NCBI RefSeq assembly: GCF_000981585.1
Contig: NZ_LN831776.1
Span: 759,001 to 823,000 of the forward strand
Length of the DNA stretch: 64,000 bases
Origin: Paenibacillus riograndensis SBR5
GTDB lineage: Bacteria; Bacillota; Bacilli; Paenibacillales; Paenibacillaceae
Reading direction: 5' to 3'
Shown here: positions 1 through 6,448 of the stretch, in pieces
Numbering within the stretch: the stretch's first letter is position 1
How the letters are laid out: each line of letters starts with the position of its first letter
Notes under the pieces: model-generated
What the model saw: only the letters and a program-made list of their open reading frames with translations
Databases searched by the model: none
What the model was told of the DNA's origin: nothing
Program-made: the position numbers and the translations under genes

Positions 1-489
1 CCTACGGTAGTTGAGGCACTCATAATGCTGACTATATTCGAGATTCTCCGTGAGGCGGGGGCGCGGATTCCAACCTCCATTGGCCAGGCGGTCAGCATTG
101 TGGGAGCGCTGGTATTGGGACAGGCCGCTGTAGATGCAAGGATTGTCAGCGCGCCAATGGTCATTGTGGTAGGCCTGACGGGAATTACTACTTTGCTGAA
201 TCCAAGACTTACGGGACCAATGATTATAGTGCGTCTGCTTCTGTTGTTTGCCGCGTTTTTCCTTGGAATTTACGGATACTTTTTTGGACTGCTCGGCCTG
301 GTGATTCATCTTATGAGTCTCCGCTCCTTCGGGGTTCCCTACATGCTGGGTGTGGGGTCGATCCGCCCGCAGGACATTAAGGATACGGCTATCCGCGCTC
401 CATGGTGGGATATGTACCTGCGTCCGGCAGTCATGGGTGCGCGCAATATGAAGCGGAAGCTGCCCGGGAAAAGGGCGGGAGGCTCATGA
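1..489 (+). CDS. Spore germination receptor subunit A (GerA family), 3' part
   Basis: The reading frame is open from base 1, so only the C-terminal 162 residues are in the window. The start reads PTVVEALIMLTIFEILREAG, the conserved membrane-domain motif of GerA/GerKA proteins, followed by several hydrophobic segments and a basic tail. Family knowledge: GerA subunits are inner-membrane components of nutrient germinant receptors in dormant spores. The stop codon overlaps the start of the downstream lipoprotein gene (ATGA), so the two are translationally coupled. Which receptor paralogue this is (GerA, GerB, GerK) cannot be decided from this fragment. Family assignment is secure. Confidence 0.93.
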   Translation, partial: PTVVEALIMLTIFEILREAGARIPTSIGQAVSIVGALVLGQAAVDARIVSAPMVIVVGLTGITTLLNPRLTGPMIIVRLLLLFAAFFLGIYGYFFGLLGLVIHLMSLRSFGVPYMLGVGSIRPQDIKDTAIRAPWWDMYLRPAVMGARNMKRKLPGKRAGGS

Positions 490-1640
490 GAGCAGCCCCG
501 AGGCTGCTGCCGCTGCTGCTCTGCATAGTCATGCTTCCATGCCTCAGCGGCTGCTGGAACTATACCGAAGTCGATGATATATCCATCGTGGCCGGGGTGG
601 CCATCGACAAGGATGGCGCCAATGAGAAGATTCAGCTTACTGCGGAGATGGTAGATATCCAAGGGGGGCTTGACCAAAATCAGGCAGGCTTCAAAATGCT
701 CAGTCTTACGGGAAGCACCATCTTTGACATTGTCCGCAATATGATATCCATAACCGGGAAAAAGCTGTTCTGGAGCCATGCCAAAGCCATCATTTTCAGC
801 GAGAAAGTTGCCCGCGAGGGATTGATCAGGACCGTTGACTGGTACAGCAGGGATACGGAAACAAGGTCCGATGTTTTCATCTTTGTGTCGGGTGAGCCGA
901 CCGCGCGGGAGATTCTGAACCTGAACAGCACCACAAAAACCATCATGTCGTTTGAACTGGCGCAGATGATGCGGGACGAGAAGTATACCAGCAGTGCGCC
1001 GACCGTGGAAATATGGGATTTCATCGATAAGCTGGAGACTATGGGGAATCATGCTGTGGCACCACTCATTTACATTCATGAGCAGAACGGGCAGAAGAAT
1101 GAACGCGTTAACGGCTGTGCGATTTTTTCAAAGGACAAAATGGTAGGCAAACTGAACGGCAAAGAAACCAAAAGCATGCTTTTTGCCAAAGACGGCATCA
1201 AGGGAGGCGTACTGGGGGTGAACGACAAGAACGGGGTTCCGACATACTCACTGGAGATTCTATCAAGCAGAACCAAGGTGAAGCCCAGGGTGGTGAACGG
1301 CAAGCTGCTGCTGCAGGTCAGAACGGTTACACATACCGGTCTGGATGAGGTGATGACTTCGGAAAGCTTCTCGGGCAACGAGACCATCAGTGCCATTGAA
1401 GAGCGTGCGGGCGAAGCCCTGGAGCAGGAGATTCTGGCTGTTATCCGGAAAATGCAGCGGGAGTACCATGCCGATATTTTTGGATACGGGGAAATCATCC
1501 ATGAGCATCAGCCGGAGATGTGGGTCAAGGTCCGTGACCGTTGGGATGATGAATTTGCAAAACTGGATATCACGGTAGACTCGAAGGTAATTATTGAGAG
1601 CACTGCCAAAACCTCACGCTCCATTAAAATGGGGGATTAA
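486..1640 (+). CDS. Ger(x)C family spore germination lipoprotein
   Basis: A 384-residue protein starting at the ATG that overlaps the previous stop; an in-frame start further upstream would lie inside the GerA-type gene and lacks a signal sequence. The N-terminus (MRAAPRLLPLLLCIVMLPC, then LSGCWNYTEVDD) is a lipoprotein signal with lipobox LSGC. This is followed by the typical GerC opening with its W(N/D)..E motif and the VAGVAIDK strand. Family knowledge: the C subunit is an outer-leaflet lipoprotein of the germinant receptor, needed for receptor assembly and signalling. It is the second gene of an A-C-small-B operon. Confidence 0.95.
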   Translation: MRAAPRLLPLLLCIVMLPCLSGCWNYTEVDDISIVAGVAIDKDGANEKIQLTAEMVDIQGGLDQNQAGFKMLSLTGSTIFDIVRNMISITGKKLFWSHAKAIIFSEKVAREGLIRTVDWYSRDTETRSDVFIFVSGEPTAREILNLNSTTKTIMSFELAQMMRDEKYTSSAPTVEIWDFIDKLETMGNHAVAPLIYIHEQNGQKNERVNGCAIFSKDKMVGKLNGKETKSMLFAKDGIKGGVLGVNDKNGVPTYSLEILSSRTKVKPRVVNGKLLLQVRTVTHTGLDEVMTSESFSGNETISAIEERAGEALEQEILAVIRKMQREYHADIFGYGEIIHEHQPEMWVKVRDRWDDEFAKLDITVDSKVIIESTAKTSRSIKMGD

Positions 1641-1646
1641 CCCTAT

Positions 1647-1850
1647 ATGGTCATTTACCTGCTGCTGGTCTACGCGATTGTTGTAATCATTGACCCCTAC
1701 GGCCTGCTGAAGCGAGGGAAGAAGCGGGACTTCTATGTATGCTCGCTGCTGTGCCTGGTGTCCTTCTCCTTGGCATTTGCGCTATCCATGCGCTGGGAAA
1801 TTCCCAGCCCTTCATCTCCGATTGTGCATTGGGTTAGAAAGCTATTCTAG
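1647..1850 (+). CDS. Small two-helix membrane protein in germination operon
   Basis: A 67-residue protein starting 6 bp after the GerC-type gene and ending 27 bp before the permease gene. It has two hydrophobic segments (about residues 2-16 and 31-47) separated by a basic loop (KRGKKR), and a short polar tail. I recognise no named family. Position and orientation place it in the receptor operon. Small membrane proteins (GerD-like or fourth D subunits) accompany some germinant receptors, so a D-subunit role is a reasonable inference but not shown by sequence. A shadow frame is unlikely because the gene is tightly spaced and colinear. Confidence 0.7.
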   Translation: MVIYLLLVYAIVVIIDPYGLLKRGKKRDFYVCSLLCLVSFSLAFALSMRWEIPSPSSPIVHWVRKLF

Positions 1851-1877
1851 ATCCGGATCATTTAAGGGGGAGGAACA

Positions 1878-2984
1878 ATGAGCAAGGAAATTATACCGGC
1901 AGGCCAGGCTATAAGCATATCGGTCCTTTTTATTATCGGCACTTCCCTTTTTATGGGGTCTTCGGGACAGTCCGGCAACAGCAGCTGGATTGCCTTGATA
2001 TTGGCTGCAGCACTGGCAGTTCCGCTTATGTTGATCTACGCCAGGCTGCATGGGCTTTTTCCGGGCAAGGATTTGTACGATATGCTGATTCTGGTGTTCG
2101 GGGCAGTTGCTGGACGCATGCTCTCCTGCCTGTATATCTGGTATGCTCTGCATTTGGGCTCGATGGTGCTGCGGAATTTCGGGGAGTTCAGTAAGACGGT
2201 TGCCCTGACATCGACCCCGATGCTGGCCCCGATGCTGGTCATCGGCCTGCTGTGTGTGTGGGTGGTGAAGGCGGGAATGGAGGTGCTGGGGAGAAGTGCC
2301 AAATTTCTTTTGCTGTTTACTATAATGGTGATTGCAGTAATAGAGCTTCTCTCTATCCCCAAATATCAATACCATCACCTATTGCCGGTTTTAGACAGCG
2401 GGTGGAAGCTGGTTTTGTCAGATACGATAGGGTCCTTCACCTTTCCTTTTGCCGAGATTGTGGTTTTCCTGGGTGCCTTTAATGTGTTGCCCAAAAAGGG
2501 TTCGGCGGCAAAAGTTCTGGTAAGCAGCACCATGATTGCCGGAGTAATTATCCTTGTAGTCACTTTGCGCAATCTGATGGTCTTGGGACCGGATATCCTG
2601 TCAAGCTTGTACTTCCCCTCCTATGTGGCGGTTGGCAGAATCAATATTGGCGACTTCCTGACACGAATCGAAGGCTCATCGGCGATTATATTTGTAACGG
2701 CGCTTTTTATAAAAGTAAGCCTATGTCTGTATGCGGCCAGCAATGGGATGGCAAAAGTATTCAAGCTGGACAGCTACCGCTCCGTTGTGCTGCAGTTAGG
2801 TCTGATTATGGTCTATCTGGCGGTTTTTATCTATAAGGACATTATGCAAATGCAGTATTTTGCCTATCACATCTACAAGATTTACGCTCTTCCGTTTCAG
2901 GTGGCCATTCCTGTGATTCTGTGGGTTACAGCGGAAATTCTGGCCTGGAGGAGAAGCGGCAAAAAGACGGCAGCGCAGCAATAG
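1878..2984 (+). CDS. Spore germination permease (GerB family, APC superfamily)
   Basis: A 368-residue integral membrane protein with about ten hydrophobic segments. It opens with KEIIPAGQAISISVLFIIGT, the start of GerB/GerKB endospore germination permeases (SIS..Q.....I G). Ribosome binding site GGGGGAGG lies just upstream of the ATG. Family knowledge: the B subunit resembles amino-acid/polyamine/cation transporters and forms the germinant-binding pocket of the receptor. It is the last gene of the operon; a terminator hairpin follows directly. The order A-C-(small)-B is as in many Paenibacillus receptor operons. Confidence 0.93.
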   Translation: MSKEIIPAGQAISISVLFIIGTSLFMGSSGQSGNSSWIALILAAALAVPLMLIYARLHGLFPGKDLYDMLILVFGAVAGRMLSCLYIWYALHLGSMVLRNFGEFSKTVALTSTPMLAPMLVIGLLCVWVVKAGMEVLGRSAKFLLLFTIMVIAVIELLSIPKYQYHHLLPVLDSGWKLVLSDTIGSFTFPFAEIVVFLGAFNVLPKKGSAAKVLVSSTMIAGVIILVVTLRNLMVLGPDILSSLYFPSYVAVGRINIGDFLTRIEGSSAIIFVTALFIKVSLCLYAASNGMAKVFKLDSYRSVVLQLGLIMVYLAVFIYKDIMQMQYFAYHIYKIYALPFQVAIPVILWVTAEILAWRRSGKKTAAQQ

Positions 2985-2987
2985 AGA

Positions 2988-3028
2988 CGGGGCAAGCCTT
3001 GGGATTCCAAGAGCCTGCACCGTTTTTT
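2988..3028 (+). terminator. Terminator of germination operon
   Basis: Starting a few bases after the permease stop codon: a GC-rich imperfect hairpin with the inner stem CTTGG/CCAAG and outer pairing of CGGGGCAAGC with GCCTGCACCG, followed by six T residues. It closes the germination receptor operon. Confidence 0.8.
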
Positions 3029-3115
3029 ATTTCCCACCTGTGCTGAAGATAGCTATAATTAGAGGCAGAGAGCTTAGGGGAATCCTAGTAAACATTGGCG
3101 AAGGAGGAAGCGCGG

Positions 3116-3742
3116 GTGAGTGTATCAAGCATCGTCATGTCCTCACATTGGGGCAGGGAAGTCAGACATAAGTATATTACACAGGAGTCCAAGGCGCTCG
3201 CCGTAGTATTTCCGGGTAAGAACTACTCGGCTGAACGTTCGCTGCTGGATTATGCGGCCAAGCTGGCACGGGAATACGGCTGTGATATCCTGCTGCTGGA
3301 ATACGGCTATCAGAGCGCGCGGACTGAGCTTAAACGTGACGAAATCGATATTATAGCAGAGGAATGCAAGGCGGCCATCAGCTCGCTTCCGGAGTATGAG
3401 CAGCTGCTCTTCATCAGCAAAAGCATGGGAGCTGTCATTGCCGGCAGAGTGGCGGCAGAGCTGAATCTCAGCCAGAAGACCTCACATTTGTATCTGACGC
3501 CGGTTGCCGATTCACTCCCGCTGCTGCGGCAGAGCCGGGGCAGCATCATCTATGGTGGCAGCGACCCGACCTTCACCGAACAGCATGCCGCCGGGCTTAA
3601 CGGACAAAAGAATCTGCGGGTGTACCGGATCGATGACGCCAATAACGCCCTCGAAGTGGGCAGTGTTAATGAGTCGCTGGCGGTGCTGTTGGTCATTATT
3701 AATTTTTATCACGAGTTTTTCCGGGATGCACTTACAGGCTGA
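3116..3742 (+). CDS. Alpha/beta hydrolase-fold protein
   Basis: A 208-residue protein. I choose the GTG at 3116 because AAGGAGG lies 8 bases ahead of it; an upstream in-frame TTG would put that site inside the gene. The sequence has the strand-loop pattern of small alpha/beta hydrolases: AVVFPGKNYSAERS near the N-terminus, then the nucleophile-elbow-like FISKSMGAVIAG with Ser inside S-K-S-M-G, and IIYGGSDPTF where the acid residue normally sits. No signal peptide or membrane segment. The substrate is unknown. It begins a run of four same-strand genes that may be co-transcribed. Confidence 0.7.
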   Translation: MSVSSIVMSSHWGREVRHKYITQESKALAVVFPGKNYSAERSLLDYAAKLAREYGCDILLLEYGYQSARTELKRDEIDIIAEECKAAISSLPEYEQLLFISKSMGAVIAGRVAAELNLSQKTSHLYLTPVADSLPLLRQSRGSIIYGGSDPTFTEQHAAGLNGQKNLRVYRIDDANNALEVGSVNESLAVLLVIINFYHEFFRDALTG

Positions 3743-3781
3743 GGCATCTGGACTATACATCAGGGCAAGGAGAGGATTGCG

Positions 3782-4078
3782 ATGATATTGGAAGCAGCCA
3801 TGCTGCAGATCAGGCCGGGACTCACCAGCCAATTTGAGCAGAGCTTCAAGGCAGCGTCCGTGCTGATTTCTTCCATAGAAGGATATTTGGGCCATGAGCT
3901 GCAGCATTGTCTGGAGGACGATCACAAATACCTGCTGCTCGTAAAGTGGCGCAATCTAGAGGATCATACGATAGGGTTCAGGGAATCCAGCCAATATCAG
4001 GAGTGGAAAGCAATGCTGCATCATTACTACAGCCCTTTCCCGGTAGTGGAGCATTTCACGCGTATTAATCTGGCGTAA
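3782..4078 (+). CDS. Antibiotic biosynthesis monooxygenase-fold (ABM) protein
   Basis: A 98-residue protein with AAGGAGAGG ahead of the ATG. The pattern MILEAAMLQIRPG, then EGYLGHELQHC, LLLVKWRNLEDH and FRESSQYQEWKAML matches the ferredoxin-like ABM/HmoA-type dimeric alpha-beta barrel. Family knowledge: members include quinol monooxygenases and haem-degrading enzymes. Nothing here proves haem binding or enzymatic activity. It lies 39 bp after the hydrolase and 14 bp before a kinase-like gene. Confidence 0.75.
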   Translation: MILEAAMLQIRPGLTSQFEQSFKAASVLISSIEGYLGHELQHCLEDDHKYLLLVKWRNLEDHTIGFRESSQYQEWKAMLHHYYSPFPVVEHFTRINLA

Positions 4079-4092
4079 TTTGGGGGGACGGC

Positions 4093-4896
4093 ATGACGGG
4101 GAAGCGGATTGGGGAAGGAAGGACAGCGGAGGTCCAGGAATATGGGACAGGGAAGATTCTGAAGCTCTATCGCGCGGATATTCCTGCGGAGTATGTGGAA
4201 CACGAATATGAGGTCAGTAAATATGTCCACAAGCAAGGCATTCAGACGCCTCAGCCTATTGAACTGGTTACGCTTGGGGAACGCAAGGGGATTCTATTTC
4301 AGCAAATTCACGGCAGCTCCATGCTGCGGCTGATTGGCGAGAAGCCGTGGAGACTGGGCGAATATGCCCGGCAGCTTGCTTCGCTCCATCACGATCTGCA
4401 TAAGCTCCAGGGGCCGGAAGCCTTTGGCAAGCAGAAGGAGAGCCTGAGAAGCAGCATCGTTGCCGCCCCTATGCTCACGATGGAGGAAAAAACGCCCGTT
4501 CTGGAAAAGCTGGAGCAGCTGCCGGAGGGCGACCGGCTCCTGCATGGGGATTTCCACCCGGACAATGTGCTGATAGACGGGCAGGCATGGACCATCGACT
4601 GGATGACCGGGATGAGCGGCAACCCGGCCGGGGACGCGGCAAGGTCTGTAATGATGTTCAGCATGGGCGCTTTGCCGCCCGGAGCCTCATTATCGACCAG
4701 GCTCGTTACGGGTTTTATCAGGCAGCGGCTCACGAAGGGGTATATTCGGGAATATCTCAGGCTGTCGGGTCTATCTTATGCTGAAGTAAATGCCTGGGTG
4801 CTGCCGGTAGCCTCAGCCCGGCTTACGGAAGGGATTCCGCTTGCGGAGAAGGAACAGCTGGTCCGCGAAATCCGCAGGCGTCTAAGGTCCAAATAA
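4093..4896 (+). CDS. Aminoglycoside phosphotransferase-family kinase
   Basis: A 267-residue protein with the protein-kinase-like APH fold. Seen: the N-lobe strand GRTAEVQEYGTGKILKLYR with candidate ATP-binding Lys, the catalytic-loop Brenner motif LLHGDFHPDNVLIDG (about residues 152-166), and the metal-binding Asp in TIDWM. Family knowledge: APH-like proteins phosphorylate small molecules such as aminoglycosides, choline or homoserine. The true substrate cannot be told, and resistance should not be assumed. GGGGGG precedes the ATG. Confidence 0.85.
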   Translation: MTGKRIGEGRTAEVQEYGTGKILKLYRADIPAEYVEHEYEVSKYVHKQGIQTPQPIELVTLGERKGILFQQIHGSSMLRLIGEKPWRLGEYARQLASLHHDLHKLQGPEAFGKQKESLRSSIVAAPMLTMEEKTPVLEKLEQLPEGDRLLHGDFHPDNVLIDGQAWTIDWMTGMSGNPAGDAARSVMMFSMGALPPGASLSTRLVTGFIRQRLTKGYIREYLRLSGLSYAEVNAWVLPVASARLTEGIPLAEKEQLVREIRRRLRSK

Positions 4897-4952
4897 GTTC
4901 CAAGACAGGTCAAAATCTCTCTGATCTGGACATTAAGGGAAGAAGGTGCGTT

Positions 4953-5498
4953 ATGAATACATATATTGCGCTGCTGCGCGGCATCAACGTGGGCGGCAAC
5001 AAAATCATTAAGATGCAGGCTCTGAAGGCCATGTTCGAATCGCTGGGATATAGCCGGGTGCGCACCTATATCCAGTCCGGAAATGTGGTGTTTGAGAGTA
5101 ATGAAGCCCAGGCCGCTGAGCTTGAGGCTGTGATTAGCGCGGCAATCAAGGAGACATTCGGATTTGATGTCAGCGTGATGATCCGCACGCTGGAGGAGCT
5201 CGAGGCAGCGATTGCGGGCAATCCGTTTGAGCCCCCTGCGGAAGAGGGTTACAAACGCCTGTATATTTCCTTCCTCGCTGAGGCGCCATCGAAAGAGGCG
5301 CTGGAGAAGCTGCGCCCCTATGAGGAGGGTGCGGACAAGCTCCATGTTGCGGGTAAAGAGATGTACACGCTGTATGAAGTGAGCGCAAGCCAGTCTCCAT
5401 TATTCAAGGTACAGCTGGACAAGCTCCTGGGAACCTCCATTACCGCACGCAATTGGAACACGGTGAATAAGCTGGCGGCAATGGGACGGGAACAGTAG
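4953..5498 (+). CDS. DUF1697 family protein
   Basis: A 181-residue soluble protein beginning MNTYIALLRGINVGGNKIIKM, the signature start of DUF1697 (LLRGINVGG), followed by the matching YIQSGNVVF block and the C-terminal TARNWNTVNKL block. Full-length for the family. Function is unknown in the family; there is no catalytic motif I can point to. It ends the run of same-strand genes that began at the hydrolase, with a strong terminator 35 bp downstream. Confidence 0.9.
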   Translation: MNTYIALLRGINVGGNKIIKMQALKAMFESLGYSRVRTYIQSGNVVFESNEAQAAELEAVISAAIKETFGFDVSVMIRTLEELEAAIAGNPFEPPAEEGYKRLYISFLAEAPSKEALEKLRPYEEGADKLHVAGKEMYTLYEVSASQSPLFKVQLDKLLGTSITARNWNTVNKLAAMGREQ

Positions 5499-5532
5499 CG
5501 GATAACGGGTGTCTTTTATAGGCATAAGCACG

Positions 5533-5556
5533 GCCCCACGTTGTGGGGCTTTTTTA
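5533..5556 (+). terminator. Rho-independent terminator after DUF1697 gene
   Basis: A perfect 7-bp stem GCCCCAC/GTGGGGC with a 3-nt loop, followed directly by seven T residues. Confidence 0.92.
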
Positions 5557-5659
5557 AAAGTGCACATAATTTATACTAATTCACCGTACCGTATAAGGGT
5601 CTGGGGATCAGTCCACCCGGAGGGGCAGACTACAGGGTCTCTAGGCTATTTATACGTGG

Positions 5660-5701
5660 AAAACGGCTGCGCTGCCCGGTAATGGGCGGTGCAGCCGTTT
5701 T
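5660..5701. terminator. Bidirectional terminator-like hairpin, AAAACGGCTGC family
   Basis: Outer stem AAAACGGCTGC/GCAGCCGTTTT with inner stem GCCC/GGGC. A-rich on one side and T-rich on the other, so it could end transcripts in either direction. The same outer stem recurs at 6217-6259 (variant) and 37761-37802 (18-bp perfect stem). Confidence 0.7.
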
Positions 5702-5791
5702 GTTCATGTATAGGTAACTATGATTACTTCTGCCTATGGATAAATTATGCATAAAGTTATGGAATAAATACCTTTGGACGGATTTGTAACG

Positions 5792-5866
5792 AACAACGGC
5801 AGAAATGCCGTTGTTAGAGAGCCGAGGGCTGGTTTGCCTGGAAACAACGGCAGAAATGCCGTTGTT
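5792..5866. repeat. Two 24-bp perfect palindromes, 51 bp apart
   Basis: Copies at 5792-5815 and 5843-5866. Each has arms AACAACGGCA and TGCCGTTGTT around a GAAA loop, followed by AGAG. Start-to-start distance is exactly 51 bp; the sequence between the copies is not repeated. Unrelated in sequence to the 23-bp element but with the same period. Confidence 0.85.
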
Positions 5867-5926
5867 AGAGCAGCCAAGGCCGGTCGCCCTTATCTTGGAA
5901 ACTATAAATGTGAGGGACCAGCCGGT

Positions 5927-6166
5927 CTAGATCTCCTTATTCCACCTAGTGCTTGCCCACCGGCTTCTTCGCAAGTGCTAGGTGGAAAAAGGGATCTTAT
6001 TTTTCTGGAAATTCAAAAACTAGGCAATTTAAGTGGAATAAGGAAACTTAATTGAGCTATATTCCTCATCCAATGGCGAAATGAGCAGAATTAGTTAACC
6101 TTTTTCCACTTCACCTGCGGAGAACAGGGTAGTGTCGGGCCAATTTAGGTCCATTTTTCCACTTGG
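5927..6166. repeat. 23-bp element array, locus 1 (- + + - -)
   Basis: Copies start at 5927 (inverted, degenerate), 5978 (+), 6029 (+), 6091 (-) and 6144 (-); each is 23 bp. Form: 7-bp arms like TTAAGTG and CACTTAA around a 9-nt core such as GAAAAAGGG (or its complement CCCTTTTTC). Spacings are 51, 51, 62 and 53 bp. The spacers between copies differ. The last copy is followed by a sequence related to the tandem unit at 37603 and then by a hairpin. Confidence 0.8.
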
Positions 6167-6216
6167 AATTGCCGCAGGATTCATAAGGGTACGCCAGGCA
6201 ACGCTAAACTGAAACC

Positions 6217-6259
6217 AAAAGCGGCTACGTCATCCAGTCAAGGACGGCGTAGCCGTTTT
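6217..6259. terminator. Terminator-like hairpin, AAAAGCGGCTACG variant
   Basis: Arms AAAAGCGGCTACG and CGTAGCCGTTTT around a short loop, T-rich 3' end. It closes repeat locus 1 in the same way that the hairpin at 37761-37802 closes locus 3. Confidence 0.7.
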
Positions 6260-6311
6260 GCATCTTGCGAAAAGAGCTGGAACAAGGCTGCACTGTTGAG
6301 CTTTTTGCCGC

Positions 6312-6348
6312 TTCAGCATTCAGCAAACATTCAGTTTGATTTCATTAT
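6312..6348 (+). promoter_or_regulatory. Putative response-regulator box and -10 of ykcB-ykcC-gtaB operon
   Basis: TTCAGC at 6312-6317, then TTCAGCAAACATTCA at 6319-6333, then 9 bp later CATTAT (6343-6348), a possible -10. The two TTCA half-sites of the 15-mer are 11 bp apart, the usual period of OmpR/PhoB-type direct repeats. The identical 15-mer occurs upstream of the OmpR-type response regulator gene at 15970-15984 (complement). Inference: this operon is activated by that regulator. Confidence 0.55.
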
Positions 6349-6448
6349 CAGTTAAGGTAGGGATGCCATAATACTCCTAAGCAAAGATGCACCGGGGATT
6401 GAGCACCGCCGGAGCAATACACGGATGGATCGATGGGAGTGGAGAGTA

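Larger units (their letters stand above)
5557..6448. other. Gene-free, repeat-rich interval
   Basis: About 0.9 kb with no credible gene. It holds: a structured stretch near 5595-5650 (GTCTG pairs with CAGAC around CCACCCGGAGGGG); a terminator-like hairpin at 5660-5701; two 24-bp palindromes 51 bp apart; five copies of the 23-bp element described under repeats; a second hairpin at 6217-6259; and the promoter region of the glycosylation operon. The open frame at 5774-6055 only reads through the palindromes. Confidence 0.8.

Noticed and set aside
4093..4896. Aminoglycoside resistance gene
   Set aside because: The APH fold is clear, but the family covers many small-molecule kinases and no resistance-specific motif or mobile context is present.
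5774..6055. 93-codon open frame over the palindromes
   Set aside because: TTG start without a ribosome binding site; content is the translated palindromes.
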